The position numbers were made by a program, and so were the translations under genes. A stretch of 64,000 nt of DNA from Candidatus Omnitrophota bacterium. GTDB taxonomy: Bacteria; Omnitrophota; Gorgyraeia; Gygaellales; Profunditerraquicolaceae. The stretch lies in NCBI GenBank assembly GCA_026387255.1, contig JAPLMA010000060.1, positions 1-64,000 on the forward strand. The letters run 5' to 3'. This document shows positions 27,401 to 35,705 of the stretch, piece by piece. Every line of letters begins with the position of its first letter. The first letter of the stretch is position 1. The notes beneath the pieces were generated by a model. It saw only the letters and a program-made list of their open reading frames with translations, was not told where the DNA came from and ran no database searches.

Positions 27401-28960
27401 ATGAAGAAGAATCCACTGCAGCCGACTAAAGACATGGAAAAGCTGATTGCCCTGGGAAAGCAAAAGGGTTTCTTAACCTATGATGAAGTTAATGATTTAT
27501 TACCGGAAGATCTTTCCAGTACGGTAGCCATTGATCATCTTTTTGAATTACTGGGTAATGAAGATATCCAAGTGGTTGAGGGTGAAGCTGACGCGGGTTT
27601 ATCGGCAAACCGGGTTTCACAACAGGATAAGCAAAATTTAGTACAGCAACGGGAAGAGTTGCTCACCGAACAACTCAAAAGTGAAGAACGGTTTATGCCT
27701 TTGGACGACCCAGTAAAAATGTATTTAAAACAAATGGGGTCGATTTCTCTGCTTAGCCGGGAAAATGAAATTGAGTTAGCCAAGAAGATTGAGGATGCCG
27801 AAGATAAATTTAAACGTGCTGTTTTAGTAACTAAATTCGCACGGAACGAAATTTTAGTGGTGGCGGCTAATATCTTAGAAGATAAAATTAATATCGAGGA
27901 GGTAGTTAAAGAAGATATCCGGATAAAAAAAAGCAGCGTGATCGGTAGATTTAAGCGGCTTTTAGTTAAAATTAAACAAACGCGTAGTGACAGCAATGCG
28001 ATAAATTTAATCTTGCAGCTTAATTTTACTACTTCCGTAATTGAAGCGGCGGTACGCAAGTTAAATCCTTTGCTACGGGAGTTAGAGCACCTCAAACGTT
28101 TAAGCAAGAGAGATAATTTGCGCAGTCGCCAAATACTTAAAATACTGGCGCAGCCGTATAACAAAATTAAAGAGCAGATGAAGTTAGTGAAGACCGCTCA
28201 TCTTAAGTTTAGCCGTACGAAAAAGAAATTAGTTGAAGCAAATTTGCGTCTGGTAGTAAGTATTGCAAAAAAATATACTAATCGCGGGCTTTCTTTTTTG
28301 GATTTAATCCAGGAAGGCAATATCGGACTGATGCGGGCTGTAGAAAAATTCGAATATAAGCGTGGCTATAAGTTCTCCACTTACGCCACCTGGTGGATTC
28401 GTCAGGCGATTACCCGTTCGATTGCGGATCAAGCCCGCACGATTAGAATACCCGTACATATGACCGAAACGATCAACAAAATAATTCGTTTTTCTAGGGT
28501 TTTTGTCCAGAAAAACGGCCGGGAACCGACGCCGGAAGAGATTGCAGCTAAAATGCGTTTTCCGCAGGGCAAGATTAAATCTATATTAAAGATTGCCCAG
28601 GAACCCATATCATTACAGATGCCGATCGGCGATGAAGGGGATACGCATTTTGGAGATTTTATCCAGGATAAAAAAGCTGTTTCTCCGGCGAACGAAACTG
28701 TGCGGTCAATGTTAAAAGATGAAATGAATTCTGCTTTAGGTACGTTAACGGAAAGAGAAAAAAAGATTCTGGTTTTACGTTTTGGCATCCAAGATGGTTC
28801 TGCGCGTACCTTAGAAGAGGTAGGCAATGTTTTTAAGGTTACCCGTGAAAGAGTCAGGCAAATTGAGGCCAAGGCTTTAAAGAAACTTAGGCATCCGTCG
28901 CGTTCACGACGCTTGCGCACTTTTATGGACATGACTTTGGCACACCAGAGGGAATATTAG
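27401..28960 (+). CDS. rpoD: Primary RNA polymerase sigma factor (sigma-70)
   Basis: The housekeeping sigma factor. The region 1.1-like N-terminus ([20 protein letters not shown]) precedes region 1.2 ([20 protein letters not shown]). Regions 2.1-2.4 contain [31 protein letters not shown] and the -10 recognition helix [18 protein letters not shown]. Region 3 (HMTETINKI) is followed by region 4.2 with the helix-turn-helix [20 protein letters not shown]. It has 519 residues. It is the last gene of the cvpA-NIF3-dnaG-rpoD operon, and a terminator follows at 29010. Confidence 0.97.
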   Translation: MKKNPLQPTKDMEKLIALGKQKGFLTYDEVNDLLPEDLSSTVAIDHLFELLGNEDIQVVEGEADAGLSANRVSQQDKQNLVQQREELLTEQLKSEERFMPLDDPVKMYLKQMGSISLLSRENEIELAKKIEDAEDKFKRAVLVTKFARNEILVVAANILEDKINIEEVVKEDIRIKKSSVIGRFKRLLVKIKQTRSDSNAINLILQLNFTTSVIEAAVRKLNPLLRELEHLKRLSKRDNLRSRQILKILAQPYNKIKEQMKLVKTAHLKFSRTKKKLVEANLRLVVSIAKKYTNRGLSFLDLIQEGNIGLMRAVEKFEYKRGYKFSTYATWWIRQAITRSIADQARTIRIPVHMTETINKIIRFSRVFVQKNGREPTPEEIAAKMRFPQGKIKSILKIAQEPISLQMPIGDEGDTHFGDFIQDKKAVSPANETVRSMLKDEMNSALGTLTEREKKILVLRFGIQDGSARTLEEVGNVFKVTRERVRQIEAKALKKLRHPSRSRRLRTFMDMTLAHQREY

Positions 28961-29009
28961 ATTATAAAAAAAGAGGTTTAGGAATGACTTGTTTAAAAAT
29001 AAGTCTAGG

Positions 29010-29043
29010 ACAGCTTCTTATATTTAAGGGGCTGTTTTTTTGT
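29010..29043 (+). terminator. Rho-independent terminator after rpoD
   Basis: ACAGCTTCTTA pairs with TAAGGGGCTGT (with G-T pairs) around a short AT loop, followed directly by a run of seven T. Confidence 0.85.
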
Positions 29044-29070
29044 TTATTAATTAACAGCTAATAATTGAAT

Positions 29071-31743
29071 ATGCAAGATCCCAAGCAAAATAATTTCGAA
29101 ACTACACTTGGCCTGCTGCGTAAAGTAGAGTTCCAGCAGAGAGCAATTTTGGATAATATTCCGGATATTGCCTGGCTTAAAGATGTCCAAGGTAAATTTA
29201 TTGCGGTTAATGAACCTTTTGCCAAGGCCTGTGGTTTTAGAATTGAGGAAATTATTGGTAAGACTGATTTGGATATTTGGCCAAAAGAGTTGGCTTTAAG
29301 TTATCGTGCTGATGACCAAGAAGTAATGGATAGTAAAAAACGTAAATGTGTTCAGGAGAGGTTAATCTATCAAAAGGGCGGAGAACAGTGGATTGAAACG
29401 ATTAAGACTCCTTTTTTTGATGATCATGGCAAGGTAATCGGCACCACTGGAATCGCCAGAAATATTACCCTGCATAAAAACGAGGCCGAAAGGCTAAAAG
29501 AAATTCGCGCAGAACTTGAGCTTCGAGTTAAGGTTAGGACTACGGAGTTGGTTAGTGCTAACGAAGCGCTACGAAAAGAAATCAGCGAGCGCAAAAAAAT
29601 CGACGAGGAAATGCAACAGTTGTTGTCATTACAGAATGCAACGCTGGAGGCATCTCGGGATGGTATTCTGGTTGTGAATTTTAATGGAAAAATTGTTAGC
29701 AATAATCGAAAATTTCTCCAACTCTGGAATATCCCTGACGATTTAATTTTAACTAGGGACGATCAGAAACTACTAGAATACGTTTTAGATCAACTAGTAG
29801 ACTCTAAATCTTTTATTAATGAGGTGCAGCGACTATATAATAATCCTAAAGAAGAATCTTGCGATATGCTGATGTTTAAGGATGGCCGCTTGTTTGAGAG
29901 GTTCTCCATGCCGCAAAAGATTAAAAATAAGATTGTGGGTCGAGTGTGGAGTTTTCGCGATGTTACGCAAAATAAAAAATATGAAAATGAATTAAAGATT
30001 TACCATGAAAAGTTAGAGGTGTTGGTTCAACAACGAACACAATTATTAGAGGTGGAGATTGCCACTAGAAGAGAGGCGGAGGAAAAGGCCAATATTTTGT
30101 ATCAACAGTTAGAGTTTATCCTTGGAGCAACTAAAACTGGGTTGGATATTATTGATCAGGATTTTAATCTACGCTATGTAGATCCGGAGTGGGCGCGTAA
30201 TTATGGTGATTGGAAGGGCAAAAAATGTTTCCAGTACTTTATGGATCGTAATAGCTTTTGTCTTAATTGTGCTATCCAGGAGGCTTTTAGAACAAAAAAA
30301 GTTGTGGTGAGCGAAGAAATTTTAGTGAAAGAGGGTAACCGGTTAATCCAGGTTACTTCCATGCCTTACCAGGATAAAAATGGCGAATGGTTGGTGGCTG
30401 AGGTAAATGTAGATATAACCCAAAAAAAGAAGATTGACGAAGAGCTTAATCGTTATCGTAATCACTTAGAGCAACTGGTTGATAATCGTACGCGTGATCT
30501 TTTAGAGGAGACTATCAGATACAAAAATTCTGAATTCGAAAAAAGTAAAATAAACCGCGAGTTACTTAAAACCAATAAAAAATTTAAAAGTATTTCACTG
30601 ATTGACGTACATACCGGGCTGTATAACTATCGTTATTTGCAAGAGGAAATTGAGGTTGAATTCCATCAGGCCAGAAGGTATGCTCAAAATTTAACCGTAA
30701 TTATGCTGGATATCGATTATTTCAAATCGATCAATGATGTTTATGGAATTGCTTTTGGAGATTTAGTTTTAAAACAGTTAGCCAAACAGCTTAAACGCAT
30801 GGTGCGGCGTTATGATATCCTTATCCGCTATAGCGGTGAGGAGTTTATCATTATTTCTCCCCGCTTAAACCGTAGCGCTGGCTTTCTTATGGCACAGAGG
30901 TTGTTAGATGCTTTGAATTATATCAACTTTGGAAATAAGAAACATAAGGTAAAATTAAAAATTAGTTTTTCCGTGGTTTCTTTTCCCGATGATCGGGCCA
31001 AAAATGGAATGGATTTAGTTAATCTGGCTGACCGATTATTGAATAAGGCCAAAGAAGGCGGAGGTAATCGCGCTTATTCTTCTTTAGATGTTAAAAATCC
31101 GTTCAGTAAAGGGATAGAAAAGATTTCTAAAGTAGTCGGGGTAAGAACTTTAAAAAATACGATTAATAAACTAAATAAACAGTCAAAACAGGGTTTAAGT
31201 GAATCAATCTTTGCTTTTGCTAAAACTCTGGAGTTAAAAGATCATTATACCGGTGAACATGTTAAAAACACGGTGTACTTTGCCATCGGAATAGCTAAAG
31301 AATTAAACTTATCTAGAGAAGATGTGGAATTAATTAAGCAGGCGGCAATGCTGCATGATTTAGGAAAAATTGGTATCAGCGAAAACATTTTACTTAAAAA
31401 AGGCAGACTTAATAAAAAGGAGTTTGCTGAGATTAAAAAACATCCTCAAATTGGCGCGGATATTATCCGGCCGATTCAGTTTTTACATGATCTCATTCCG
31501 TTTATTTTCTATCATCATGAACGTTGGGATGGTAAAGGTTATCCTACCGGAATAAAGGGAGAGGATATTCCGGTAGGTGCCAGGATAATTGCGATTGCTG
31601 ATGTATATCAAGCCCTGATTAGCGATCGGCCATACCATAAGGCATTTACCAAAAATGCGGCAATAGATATAATCCGAAAATCTTCTGGAACTCAATTTGA
31701 CCCTCGTATTGTGAGCGCCTTTCTCAAGGTTGTGGGTAAATAA
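29071..31743 (+). CDS. Multi-PAS GGDEF and HD-GYP signalling protein
   Basis: An 890-residue cytoplasmic c-di-GMP protein with three PAS segments (about 25-145, 190-310, 345-465) linked by coiled coils. A GGDEF domain (about 515-675) has DIDYFKSINDVYG and the motif SGEEF in place of GG(D/E)EF. An HD-GYP phosphodiesterase domain (about 705-890) has HDLGKIG and HHERWDGKGYPTG. Both synthesis and breakdown are therefore possible; SGEEF variants can be active. The ATG at 29071 is preferred to the TTG at 29065. No ribosome site is visible. The middle PAS carries FCLNCAIQEAF, whose cysteines are not conserved PAS features. It is monocistronic, preceded by a terminator. Confidence 0.88.
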   Translation: MQDPKQNNFETTLGLLRKVEFQQRAILDNIPDIAWLKDVQGKFIAVNEPFAKACGFRIEEIIGKTDLDIWPKELALSYRADDQEVMDSKKRKCVQERLIYQKGGEQWIETIKTPFFDDHGKVIGTTGIARNITLHKNEAERLKEIRAELELRVKVRTTELVSANEALRKEISERKKIDEEMQQLLSLQNATLEASRDGILVVNFNGKIVSNNRKFLQLWNIPDDLILTRDDQKLLEYVLDQLVDSKSFINEVQRLYNNPKEESCDMLMFKDGRLFERFSMPQKIKNKIVGRVWSFRDVTQNKKYENELKIYHEKLEVLVQQRTQLLEVEIATRREAEEKANILYQQLEFILGATKTGLDIIDQDFNLRYVDPEWARNYGDWKGKKCFQYFMDRNSFCLNCAIQEAFRTKKVVVSEEILVKEGNRLIQVTSMPYQDKNGEWLVAEVNVDITQKKKIDEELNRYRNHLEQLVDNRTRDLLEETIRYKNSEFEKSKINRELLKTNKKFKSISLIDVHTGLYNYRYLQEEIEVEFHQARRYAQNLTVIMLDIDYFKSINDVYGIAFGDLVLKQLAKQLKRMVRRYDILIRYSGEEFIIISPRLNRSAGFLMAQRLLDALNYINFGNKKHKVKLKISFSVVSFPDDRAKNGMDLVNLADRLLNKAKEGGGNRAYSSLDVKNPFSKGIEKISKVVGVRTLKNTINKLNKQSKQGLSESIFAFAKTLELKDHYTGEHVKNTVYFAIGIAKELNLSREDVELIKQAAMLHDLGKIGISENILLKKGRLNKKEFAEIKKHPQIGADIIRPIQFLHDLIPFIFYHHERWDGKGYPTGIKGEDIPVGARIIAIADVYQALISDRPYHKAFTKNAAIDIIRKSSGTQFDPRIVSAFLKVVGK

Positions 31744-31769
31744 AAGTAACCTATTTCATCTTAATTTAA

Positions 31770-31837
31770 ATAAGTTTTAATTTGCTAAAAATGCCTAAAA
31801 ATAGTAATATAAAGCATTGTTTTGGAAGCGATTTGGC
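31770..31837 (+). repeat. 68-bp repeat carrying a promoter, copy 1
   Basis: It shares 58 of 68 positions with 34350-34417. Both start ATAAGTTTTA and contain TTGC(T/C)A, a 17-base spacer and TAATAT. This copy lies upstream of the carbamoyltransferase gene. Confidence 0.8.
31782..31810 (+). promoter_or_regulatory. Promoter upstream of carbamoyltransferase
   Basis: TTGCTA at 31782-31787, a 17-base spacer and TAATAT at 31805-31810. Downstream, CTAAATTT-GAGC-AAATTTAG (31841-31860) is a perfect 8-bp inverted repeat, and GATCTAAATTT occurs at 31838 and again at 31863. These could be operator sites. Confidence 0.55.
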
Positions 31838-31890
31838 GATCTAAATTTGAGCAAATTTAGTTGATCTAAATTTATCAAACTTTTGCATAA

Positions 31891-33699
31891 ATGAAAATAT
31901 TAGGTATTTCATGTTTTTATCATGATAGCGCGGCTTGTATAGTGAGCGATGGTGAAATTATGGCTGCTGTGCAAGAGGAACGTTTTACGCGCAAAAAACA
32001 TGACGCGAGTTTTCCTATAAACGCTATTCGTTATTGCCTCAAAGAGGCAGGGATTAGCGTGAAAGATCTAGATCTTGTTGCATTTTACGATAAGCCTTTT
32101 ATTAAGTTTGAGCGTATCTTAGAAACCGCGCTTAGTTATGCCCCAAGTGGAATAAGCCAATTCATCCAAGCGATTCCTGTTTGGCTGAAACAGAAACTGT
32201 GGGCTCTAGAGATAATCAGAAAAGATTTAGCTTTTAATGGGAAAATTGTTTTTACTGAGCATCATGAAGCCCATGCTGCAAGTGCTTTTTATCCTTCTCC
32301 TTTTGTAGAAGCCGCGATATTAACTATAGATGGAGTAGGCGAGTGGGAGACGGCCAGCTTTGGTGTTGGTAAAGGCAATCACTTAGATATTCAGCAGTAT
32401 CTCCGATTTCCAAATTCATTAGGTTTACTATATTCGGCGTTTACCTATTACGCGGGTTTTAAAGTAAATTCTGGAGAGTATAAGCTTATGGGGTTAGCTC
32501 CTTATGGCCGGCCGCTATATAAAGATATCATTCTTAAGGAGCTGATTGATTTAAAAGATGATGGTTCTTTTAAGATGAATATGAAATATTTTGGGTTTTG
32601 TAATAGTTTGCGCATGACAAATTCGCGTTTTAACCGTTTATTTGGTTTCCCACCCAGAAAGCCAGAGACAAAAATAACGCAAAAGTTTATGGATATGGCT
32701 GCTTCTATTCAGGAAGTAACAGAGGAAATTATGCTTAAGATGGCTGGGCATATTCATAAAGTTACTGGTCAAGATAAGTTATGCCTTGCCGGAGGAGTGG
32801 CTTTAAATTGCGTAGGTAATGGCCGCATCTTGCGGGAAGGCCCATTTAAGGATATCTGGATACAACCAGCAAGTGGAGACGCCGGTGGTGCGTTAGGCGC
32901 AGCGCTTCTAGTTTGGCACAAGTATTTGGATAATCACCGCTTTACTGATGGAGTTAATGATTCACAAAAAGCTTCTTTGCTTGGCCCATCTTATAGTGAT
33001 AATTATATTGAAAACTTTTTAAAGAAGCAGAGTATTCCTTATCGGCGCTTAGATTATAATGATATTGTAGAAAAAGTTTCTAATTTTATTATTGCGGGCA
33101 AGGTTATTGGATGGTTTCAAGGGCGTATAGAGTTTGGGCCGCGAGCCTTAGGTGCAAGAAGCATTATTGGTGATGCGCGTAATCCAGATATGCAATCTAA
33201 AATGAATATTAAGATAAAGCATCGCGAGTCTTTCCGGCCGTTTGCTCCGACGATCTTAAAGGAAGAAGTTTCACATTGGTTTGAATTAGACAAAGAAAGC
33301 CCTTATATGCTTTTAGTGGCCTGCGTAAAAAATGATAAAAGGCTAGAAGTTTCAGGTGATTTTAGTGGGTTTGATAAGCTAAAAACTGTGCGTTCATTGA
33401 TTCCTGCGGTAACCCACGTAGATTATTCTGCCCGGGTGCAAACAATAAAAAAAACTGATCACCCACTTTATTATGATCTGCTTCAATCATTTTTCAAGAA
33501 GACAGGTTGCCCGGTGATCATAAATACATCTTTTAACGAGAGGGGAGAACCTTTAGTTTTAACCCCTCAAGATGCCTATAAATGTTTTATGCGTACAGAG
33601 ATTGATTATTTAATTTTAGGAAATTTCTTAATCGATAAATTAGATCAGCCGGGAACAAATAAAGATCTCTCTGAGCAAAGTGAATTTGAATTAGACTAA
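31891..33699 (+). CDS. NodU/CmcH-family carbamoyltransferase
   Basis: A 602-residue O-carbamoyltransferase with an N-terminal ASKHA-like (TsaD-like) catalytic domain. It starts MKILGISCFYHDSAACIVSD and has AAVQEERFTRKKHD, the metal-binding EHHEAHAASAFY and ILTIDGVGEW. The YrdC-independent C-terminal domain has GWFQGRIEFGPRALGARSI and KHRESFRPFAPT. The family transfers carbamoyl from carbamoyl phosphate to hydroxyl groups of sugars, antibiotics or toxins. The acceptor here is unknown. It precedes SxtJ and DUF5989 proteins, a recurring trio. The start has no ribosome site. Confidence 0.92.
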   Translation: MKILGISCFYHDSAACIVSDGEIMAAVQEERFTRKKHDASFPINAIRYCLKEAGISVKDLDLVAFYDKPFIKFERILETALSYAPSGISQFIQAIPVWLKQKLWALEIIRKDLAFNGKIVFTEHHEAHAASAFYPSPFVEAAILTIDGVGEWETASFGVGKGNHLDIQQYLRFPNSLGLLYSAFTYYAGFKVNSGEYKLMGLAPYGRPLYKDIILKELIDLKDDGSFKMNMKYFGFCNSLRMTNSRFNRLFGFPPRKPETKITQKFMDMAASIQEVTEEIMLKMAGHIHKVTGQDKLCLAGGVALNCVGNGRILREGPFKDIWIQPASGDAGGALGAALLVWHKYLDNHRFTDGVNDSQKASLLGPSYSDNYIENFLKKQSIPYRRLDYNDIVEKVSNFIIAGKVIGWFQGRIEFGPRALGARSIIGDARNPDMQSKMNIKIKHRESFRPFAPTILKEEVSHWFELDKESPYMLLVACVKNDKRLEVSGDFSGFDKLKTVRSLIPAVTHVDYSARVQTIKKTDHPLYYDLLQSFFKKTGCPVIINTSFNERGEPLVLTPQDAYKCFMRTEIDYLILGNFLIDKLDQPGTNKDLSEQSEFELD

Positions 33700-33700
33700 A

Positions 33701-34099
33701 ATGGATAAACTTAAACTGGATAAAATAACTTTAAAACGCTTTGGGTTAACGATGGGGTGGGTTTTTTTAGCTTTTTGGGGTTTATTTTTCCTTAAGCAGA
33801 AATATGCTGTTGCGGGAAATAATCTTTTAGTTTCCTGCGTATTTTTTATAGTGGGATTAGTGCTTCCCGTTTTATTAAAGCCGATATATGTAATTTGGAT
33901 GGGGTTTGCTTTTATCTTAGGTTGGATCAATACAAGAATCATCTTAATTATTTTGTTTTATTTAGTTTTCACACCGCTAGGCTTACTGATGCGTTTATTT
34001 AAGATTGATCTATTGAAAAGAAAAAAAAGTGACTCAACGTATTGGAAGAAGAAAGAGAAACTGGATTTTAACATTTCGAACTACGAGAGGAGATTTTAG
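33701..34099 (+). CDS. SxtJ-family membrane protein
   Basis: A 132-residue protein with three hydrophobic segments (about 18-33, 44-62, 64-96) and a basic C-terminus (KRKKSDSTYWKKKEKLDFNISNYERRF). The pattern and its position directly after a NodU-type carbamoyltransferase match the SxtJ family, first named in saxitoxin gene clusters. Its function is unproven. It starts 1 base after the carbamoyltransferase stop, so it is translationally coupled. It is followed 4 bases later by the DUF5989 protein. Confidence 0.75.
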   Translation: MDKLKLDKITLKRFGLTMGWVFLAFWGLFFLKQKYAVAGNNLLVSCVFFIVGLVLPVLLKPIYVIWMGFAFILGWINTRIILIILFYLVFTPLGLLMRLFKIDLLKRKKSDSTYWKKKEKLDFNISNYERRF

Positions 34100-34103
34100 G
34101 TTG

Positions 34104-34262
34104 ATGAGTAAATTAAGCTTGTTAAAGGAATTTTGGGATTTCTTGAGCGTAAGAAAAAAATGGTGGTTAGCACCAATAATCGGAATGCTTCTATTGCTGG
34201 GGGCGCTTATTTTTTTTACGCAAAGTAGTGCGGTTGCGCCATTTATCTATACATTATTTTAA
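34104..34262 (+). CDS. DUF5989 small membrane protein
   Basis: A 52-residue protein: MSKLSLLKEFWDFLSVRKKW, then one strong membrane segment (WLAPIIGMLLLLGALIFFTQ) and SSAVAPFIYTLF. This compact layout is the DUF5989 family, which regularly follows carbamoyltransferase-SxtJ pairs. The ATG at 34104 is preferred to an in-frame start 75 bases upstream, which would overlap SxtJ in another frame. The function is unknown, perhaps as a small subunit with SxtJ. Confidence 0.78.
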   Translation: MSKLSLLKEFWDFLSVRKKWWLAPIIGMLLLLGALIFFTQSSAVAPFIYTLF

Positions 34263-34312
34263 GGTATATAAGGTTTTATGATCTTAGGATAAGAGTCAGT
34301 TTTCTGTGCATG

Positions 34313-34335
34313 AACATGTTTGGAATGTTTTTTTT
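34313..34335 (+). terminator. Possible weak terminator after DUF5989 gene
   Basis: A short stem AACAT/ATGTT followed by a run of eight T. The stem is only 5 bp, so function is uncertain. Confidence 0.35.
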
Positions 34336-34349
34336 GAGGGTAAAGAGAT

Positions 34350-34417
34350 ATAAGTTTTAGCTTGCCAAAAATACCTAAAAATAGTAATATATAGTATTAT
34401 TTTAGAAACGATTTTGC
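34350..34417 (+). repeat. 68-bp repeat carrying a promoter, copy 2
   Basis: 58 of 68 positions agree with 31770-31837. It contains TTGCCA (34362-34367), a 17-base spacer and TAATAT (34385-34390). It lies 71 bases before the first tRNA gene and could drive it. Confidence 0.8.
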
Positions 34418-34488
34418 ATTAGCAAAACTGTGGACTCAGGGTCAAATTAGGTAACACTCGGAGTCAAAATTTACTGCGTAAATTTTTA

Positions 34489-34562
34489 GGGCCCATAGCT
34501 CAGTCGGTTAGAGCAGTTGACTCATAATCAATTGGTCCGGGGTTCGAGTCCCTGTGGGCCCA
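34489..34562 (+). tRNA. tRNA with CAT anticodon (Met or Ile2)
   Basis: A 74-nt cloverleaf. Acceptor stem GGGCCCA/TGGGCCC, D arm with GCTC/GAGC, anticodon stem GTTGA/TCAAT with loop CTCATAA (anticodon 34523-34525), T arm CGGGG-TTCGAGT-CCCTG and discriminator A. CCA is not encoded. The paired first position argues against initiator tRNA. The variable loop TGGTC and the anticodon arm resemble bacterial tRNA-Ile2 (lysidine-modified CAT) as much as elongator Met. Its last 34 bases are repeated at 34692-34725. Confidence 0.92.
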
Positions 34563-34691
34563 TTAATAAGCTTGTTGGAACACAATTAGAACCCCGGAAC
34601 AAAAAGGGGTGTGGGGAAAAATTTTCCCCACGTATTCGGGGTAACAGTCCCGATGGAACATCGGGACGCCATAGGGGCAGAGCCCCTTTGG
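34563..34691. mobile_element. Hairpin-rich insert between tRNA and its 3' duplicate (1)
   Basis: A 129-bp stretch without an ORF. It contains a near-complete palindrome GTGGGGAAAA-A-TTTTCCCCAC (34611-34631), TCCCGATG-GAA-CATCGGGA (34648-34666) and GGGGC-AGA-GCCCC (34674-34686). It is bounded on the left by the intact tRNA and on the right by a copy of the tRNA 3' end, as in an integrated element with attL and attR, but carries no integrase. Confidence 0.6.
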
Positions 34692-34725
34692 CAATTGGTC
34701 CGGGGTTCGAGTCCCTGTGGGCCCA
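34692..34725 (+). repeat. Duplicate of 3' 34 bases of the CAT tRNA
   Basis: Identical to 34529-34562, from the 3' side of the anticodon stem through the T arm and acceptor to the discriminator base. The offset is 163 bases. The 5' half of a tRNA is absent, so this is not a second tRNA. Confidence 0.97.
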
Positions 34726-34736
34726 GAATATATTAA

Positions 34737-34810
34737 GGGCGATTGGCTCAGTTGGTTAGAGCGCCACATTCACATTGTGGATGTCAGAGGTTCGAGTCCT
34801 CTATCGCCCA
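34737..34810 (+). tRNA. tRNA-Val (CAC anticodon)
   Basis: A 74-nt cloverleaf. Acceptor GGGCGAT/ATCGCCC, D arm GCTC/GAGC, anticodon stem CCACA/TGTGG with loop TTCACAT (anticodon 34771-34773), T arm with TTCGAGT and discriminator A. CCA is not encoded. Its 3' two thirds plus 8 flanking bases are repeated at 34921-34977. Confidence 0.95.
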
Positions 34811-34818
34811 TTATTAAA

Positions 34819-34920
34819 AAATAAATGGTTGATTCGAGTTTTGTCACAATTGATTTTAACGGGAATAGAGCGTCCGCCACTAAAACGTTGGCGGACGGGC
34901 GCCAAAGTATTAGTGGCGCC
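34819..34920. mobile_element. Hairpin-rich insert between tRNA-Val and its 3' duplicate (2)
   Basis: A 102-bp stretch without an ORF. It ends in two adjacent 25-bp hairpins in inverted orientation (34872-34896 and 34897-34921). Both have the core CGCCACTAA, A or T, AC, G or T, TTGGCG, while the outer three base pairs differ but remain complementary (GTC/GAC versus GGG/CCC). This is the arrangement of bacterial REP/BIME repeats. Confidence 0.65.
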
Positions 34921-34977
34921 CGCCACATTCACATTGTGGATGTCAGAGGTTCGAGTCCTCTATCGCCCATTATTAAA
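34921..34977 (+). repeat. Duplicate of 3' part of tRNA-Val plus flank
   Basis: 57 bases identical to 34762-34818, from just before the anticodon stem to 8 bases beyond the tRNA end. The offset is 159 bases. The next gene's ribosome site (AAGGAG) begins in its last bases. Confidence 0.97.
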
Positions 34978-34985
34978 GGAGAAAA

Positions 34986-35705
34986 TTGGCAAACATAGAT
35001 TTAAAAACCCAGATTATCAGTTTAGTAAAGTTACAAAAATTGGATAGCGAGATTTACGTTTTAGGAAATGAAAGAGCAGCTGCTCCACAAGAGATCAAGG
35101 CTTTAGAAGTAGCTTTTGAACTTAAAAAACAGGATCTCGTGACTTTGGAAAAGAAATCTTTAGATTTACAAATTCAGCGTAAAGAAAAAGAACTCCAACT
35201 TGCCACAAATGCTGAAGGGGTAAAAAAACTTACCGGGCAGTTGTTCTCTTTAAAGACGAATAAAGAATTTCAACTTATGCAACAGCAGATTGCAGATGCT
35301 AAGGCCGATGGGGAGGTAATTGAAGAAAAAATTTTAATCTCTTTTGAGGAATCGGATGTAATCAAAGCGCAGATTGACTTAGAAAACTCGAAATTAAAGG
35401 ATGGGGAAAAGATTTTTTTGCAGCAAAAGAAAATGATTGAATCTCGCAGCGAAGAAATAGGCGGCCGGTTAAACCAGCTAGATGCTCAAAGAAAACAGAT
35501 TATTCCTGAGATCGATCCTAAAATGTTGCAGGAATATGAGAGAATTTTACATAGCCGGGATGGTTTAGCCATGGTTGCGGTCAAAGATAATTCTTGCGGG
35601 GGATGCCATATGTTAGTACCACCCCAGGTAATTAATTTGATTAAAATGTACGAACATATTATAACTTGTGAAGTTTGTAACCGCATTTTGTATATTCAAG
35701 AATGA
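34986..35705 (+). CDS. Coiled-coil C4 zinc-ribbon protein (CT398/DUF164-like)
   Basis: A 239-residue protein with a long antiparallel coiled coil (about 10-175) and a C-terminal zinc ribbon with CGGCHMLVPP and CEVCNRIL. This is the CT398/DUF164 architecture, linked in other bacteria to export or NIF3-type genes. The start is a TTG preceded by a good AAGGAG ribosome site 5 bases upstream; part of that site comes from the tRNA-Val duplicate. The function is unproven. The RNase H gene overlaps its 3' end by 4 bases. Confidence 0.82.
   Translation: MANIDLKTQIISLVKLQKLDSEIYVLGNERAAAPQEIKALEVAFELKKQDLVTLEKKSLDLQIQRKEKELQLATNAEGVKKLTGQLFSLKTNKEFQLMQQQIADAKADGEVIEEKILISFEESDVIKAQIDLENSKLKDGEKIFLQQKKMIESRSEEIGGRLNQLDAQRKQIIPEIDPKMLQEYERILHSRDGLAMVAVKDNSCGGCHMLVPPQVINLIKMYEHIITCEVCNRILYIQE

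Noticed and set aside
27535..28164. 209-codon ORF on the minus strand
   Set aside because: It lies antisense to rpoD, is serine/leucine-rich and low in complexity, and matches no family; it is a shadow of the conserved sigma factor.
34692..34977. Additional tRNA genes at the duplicated 3' ends
   Set aside because: Only 3' parts are present; no D arm or 5' acceptor strand exists, so they cannot fold as tRNA.
34517..35047. ORFs of 80-90 codons across the tRNA region
   Set aside because: They run through tRNA genes, their duplicates and hairpins. Their similarity to each other comes only from the repeated tRNA sequence.
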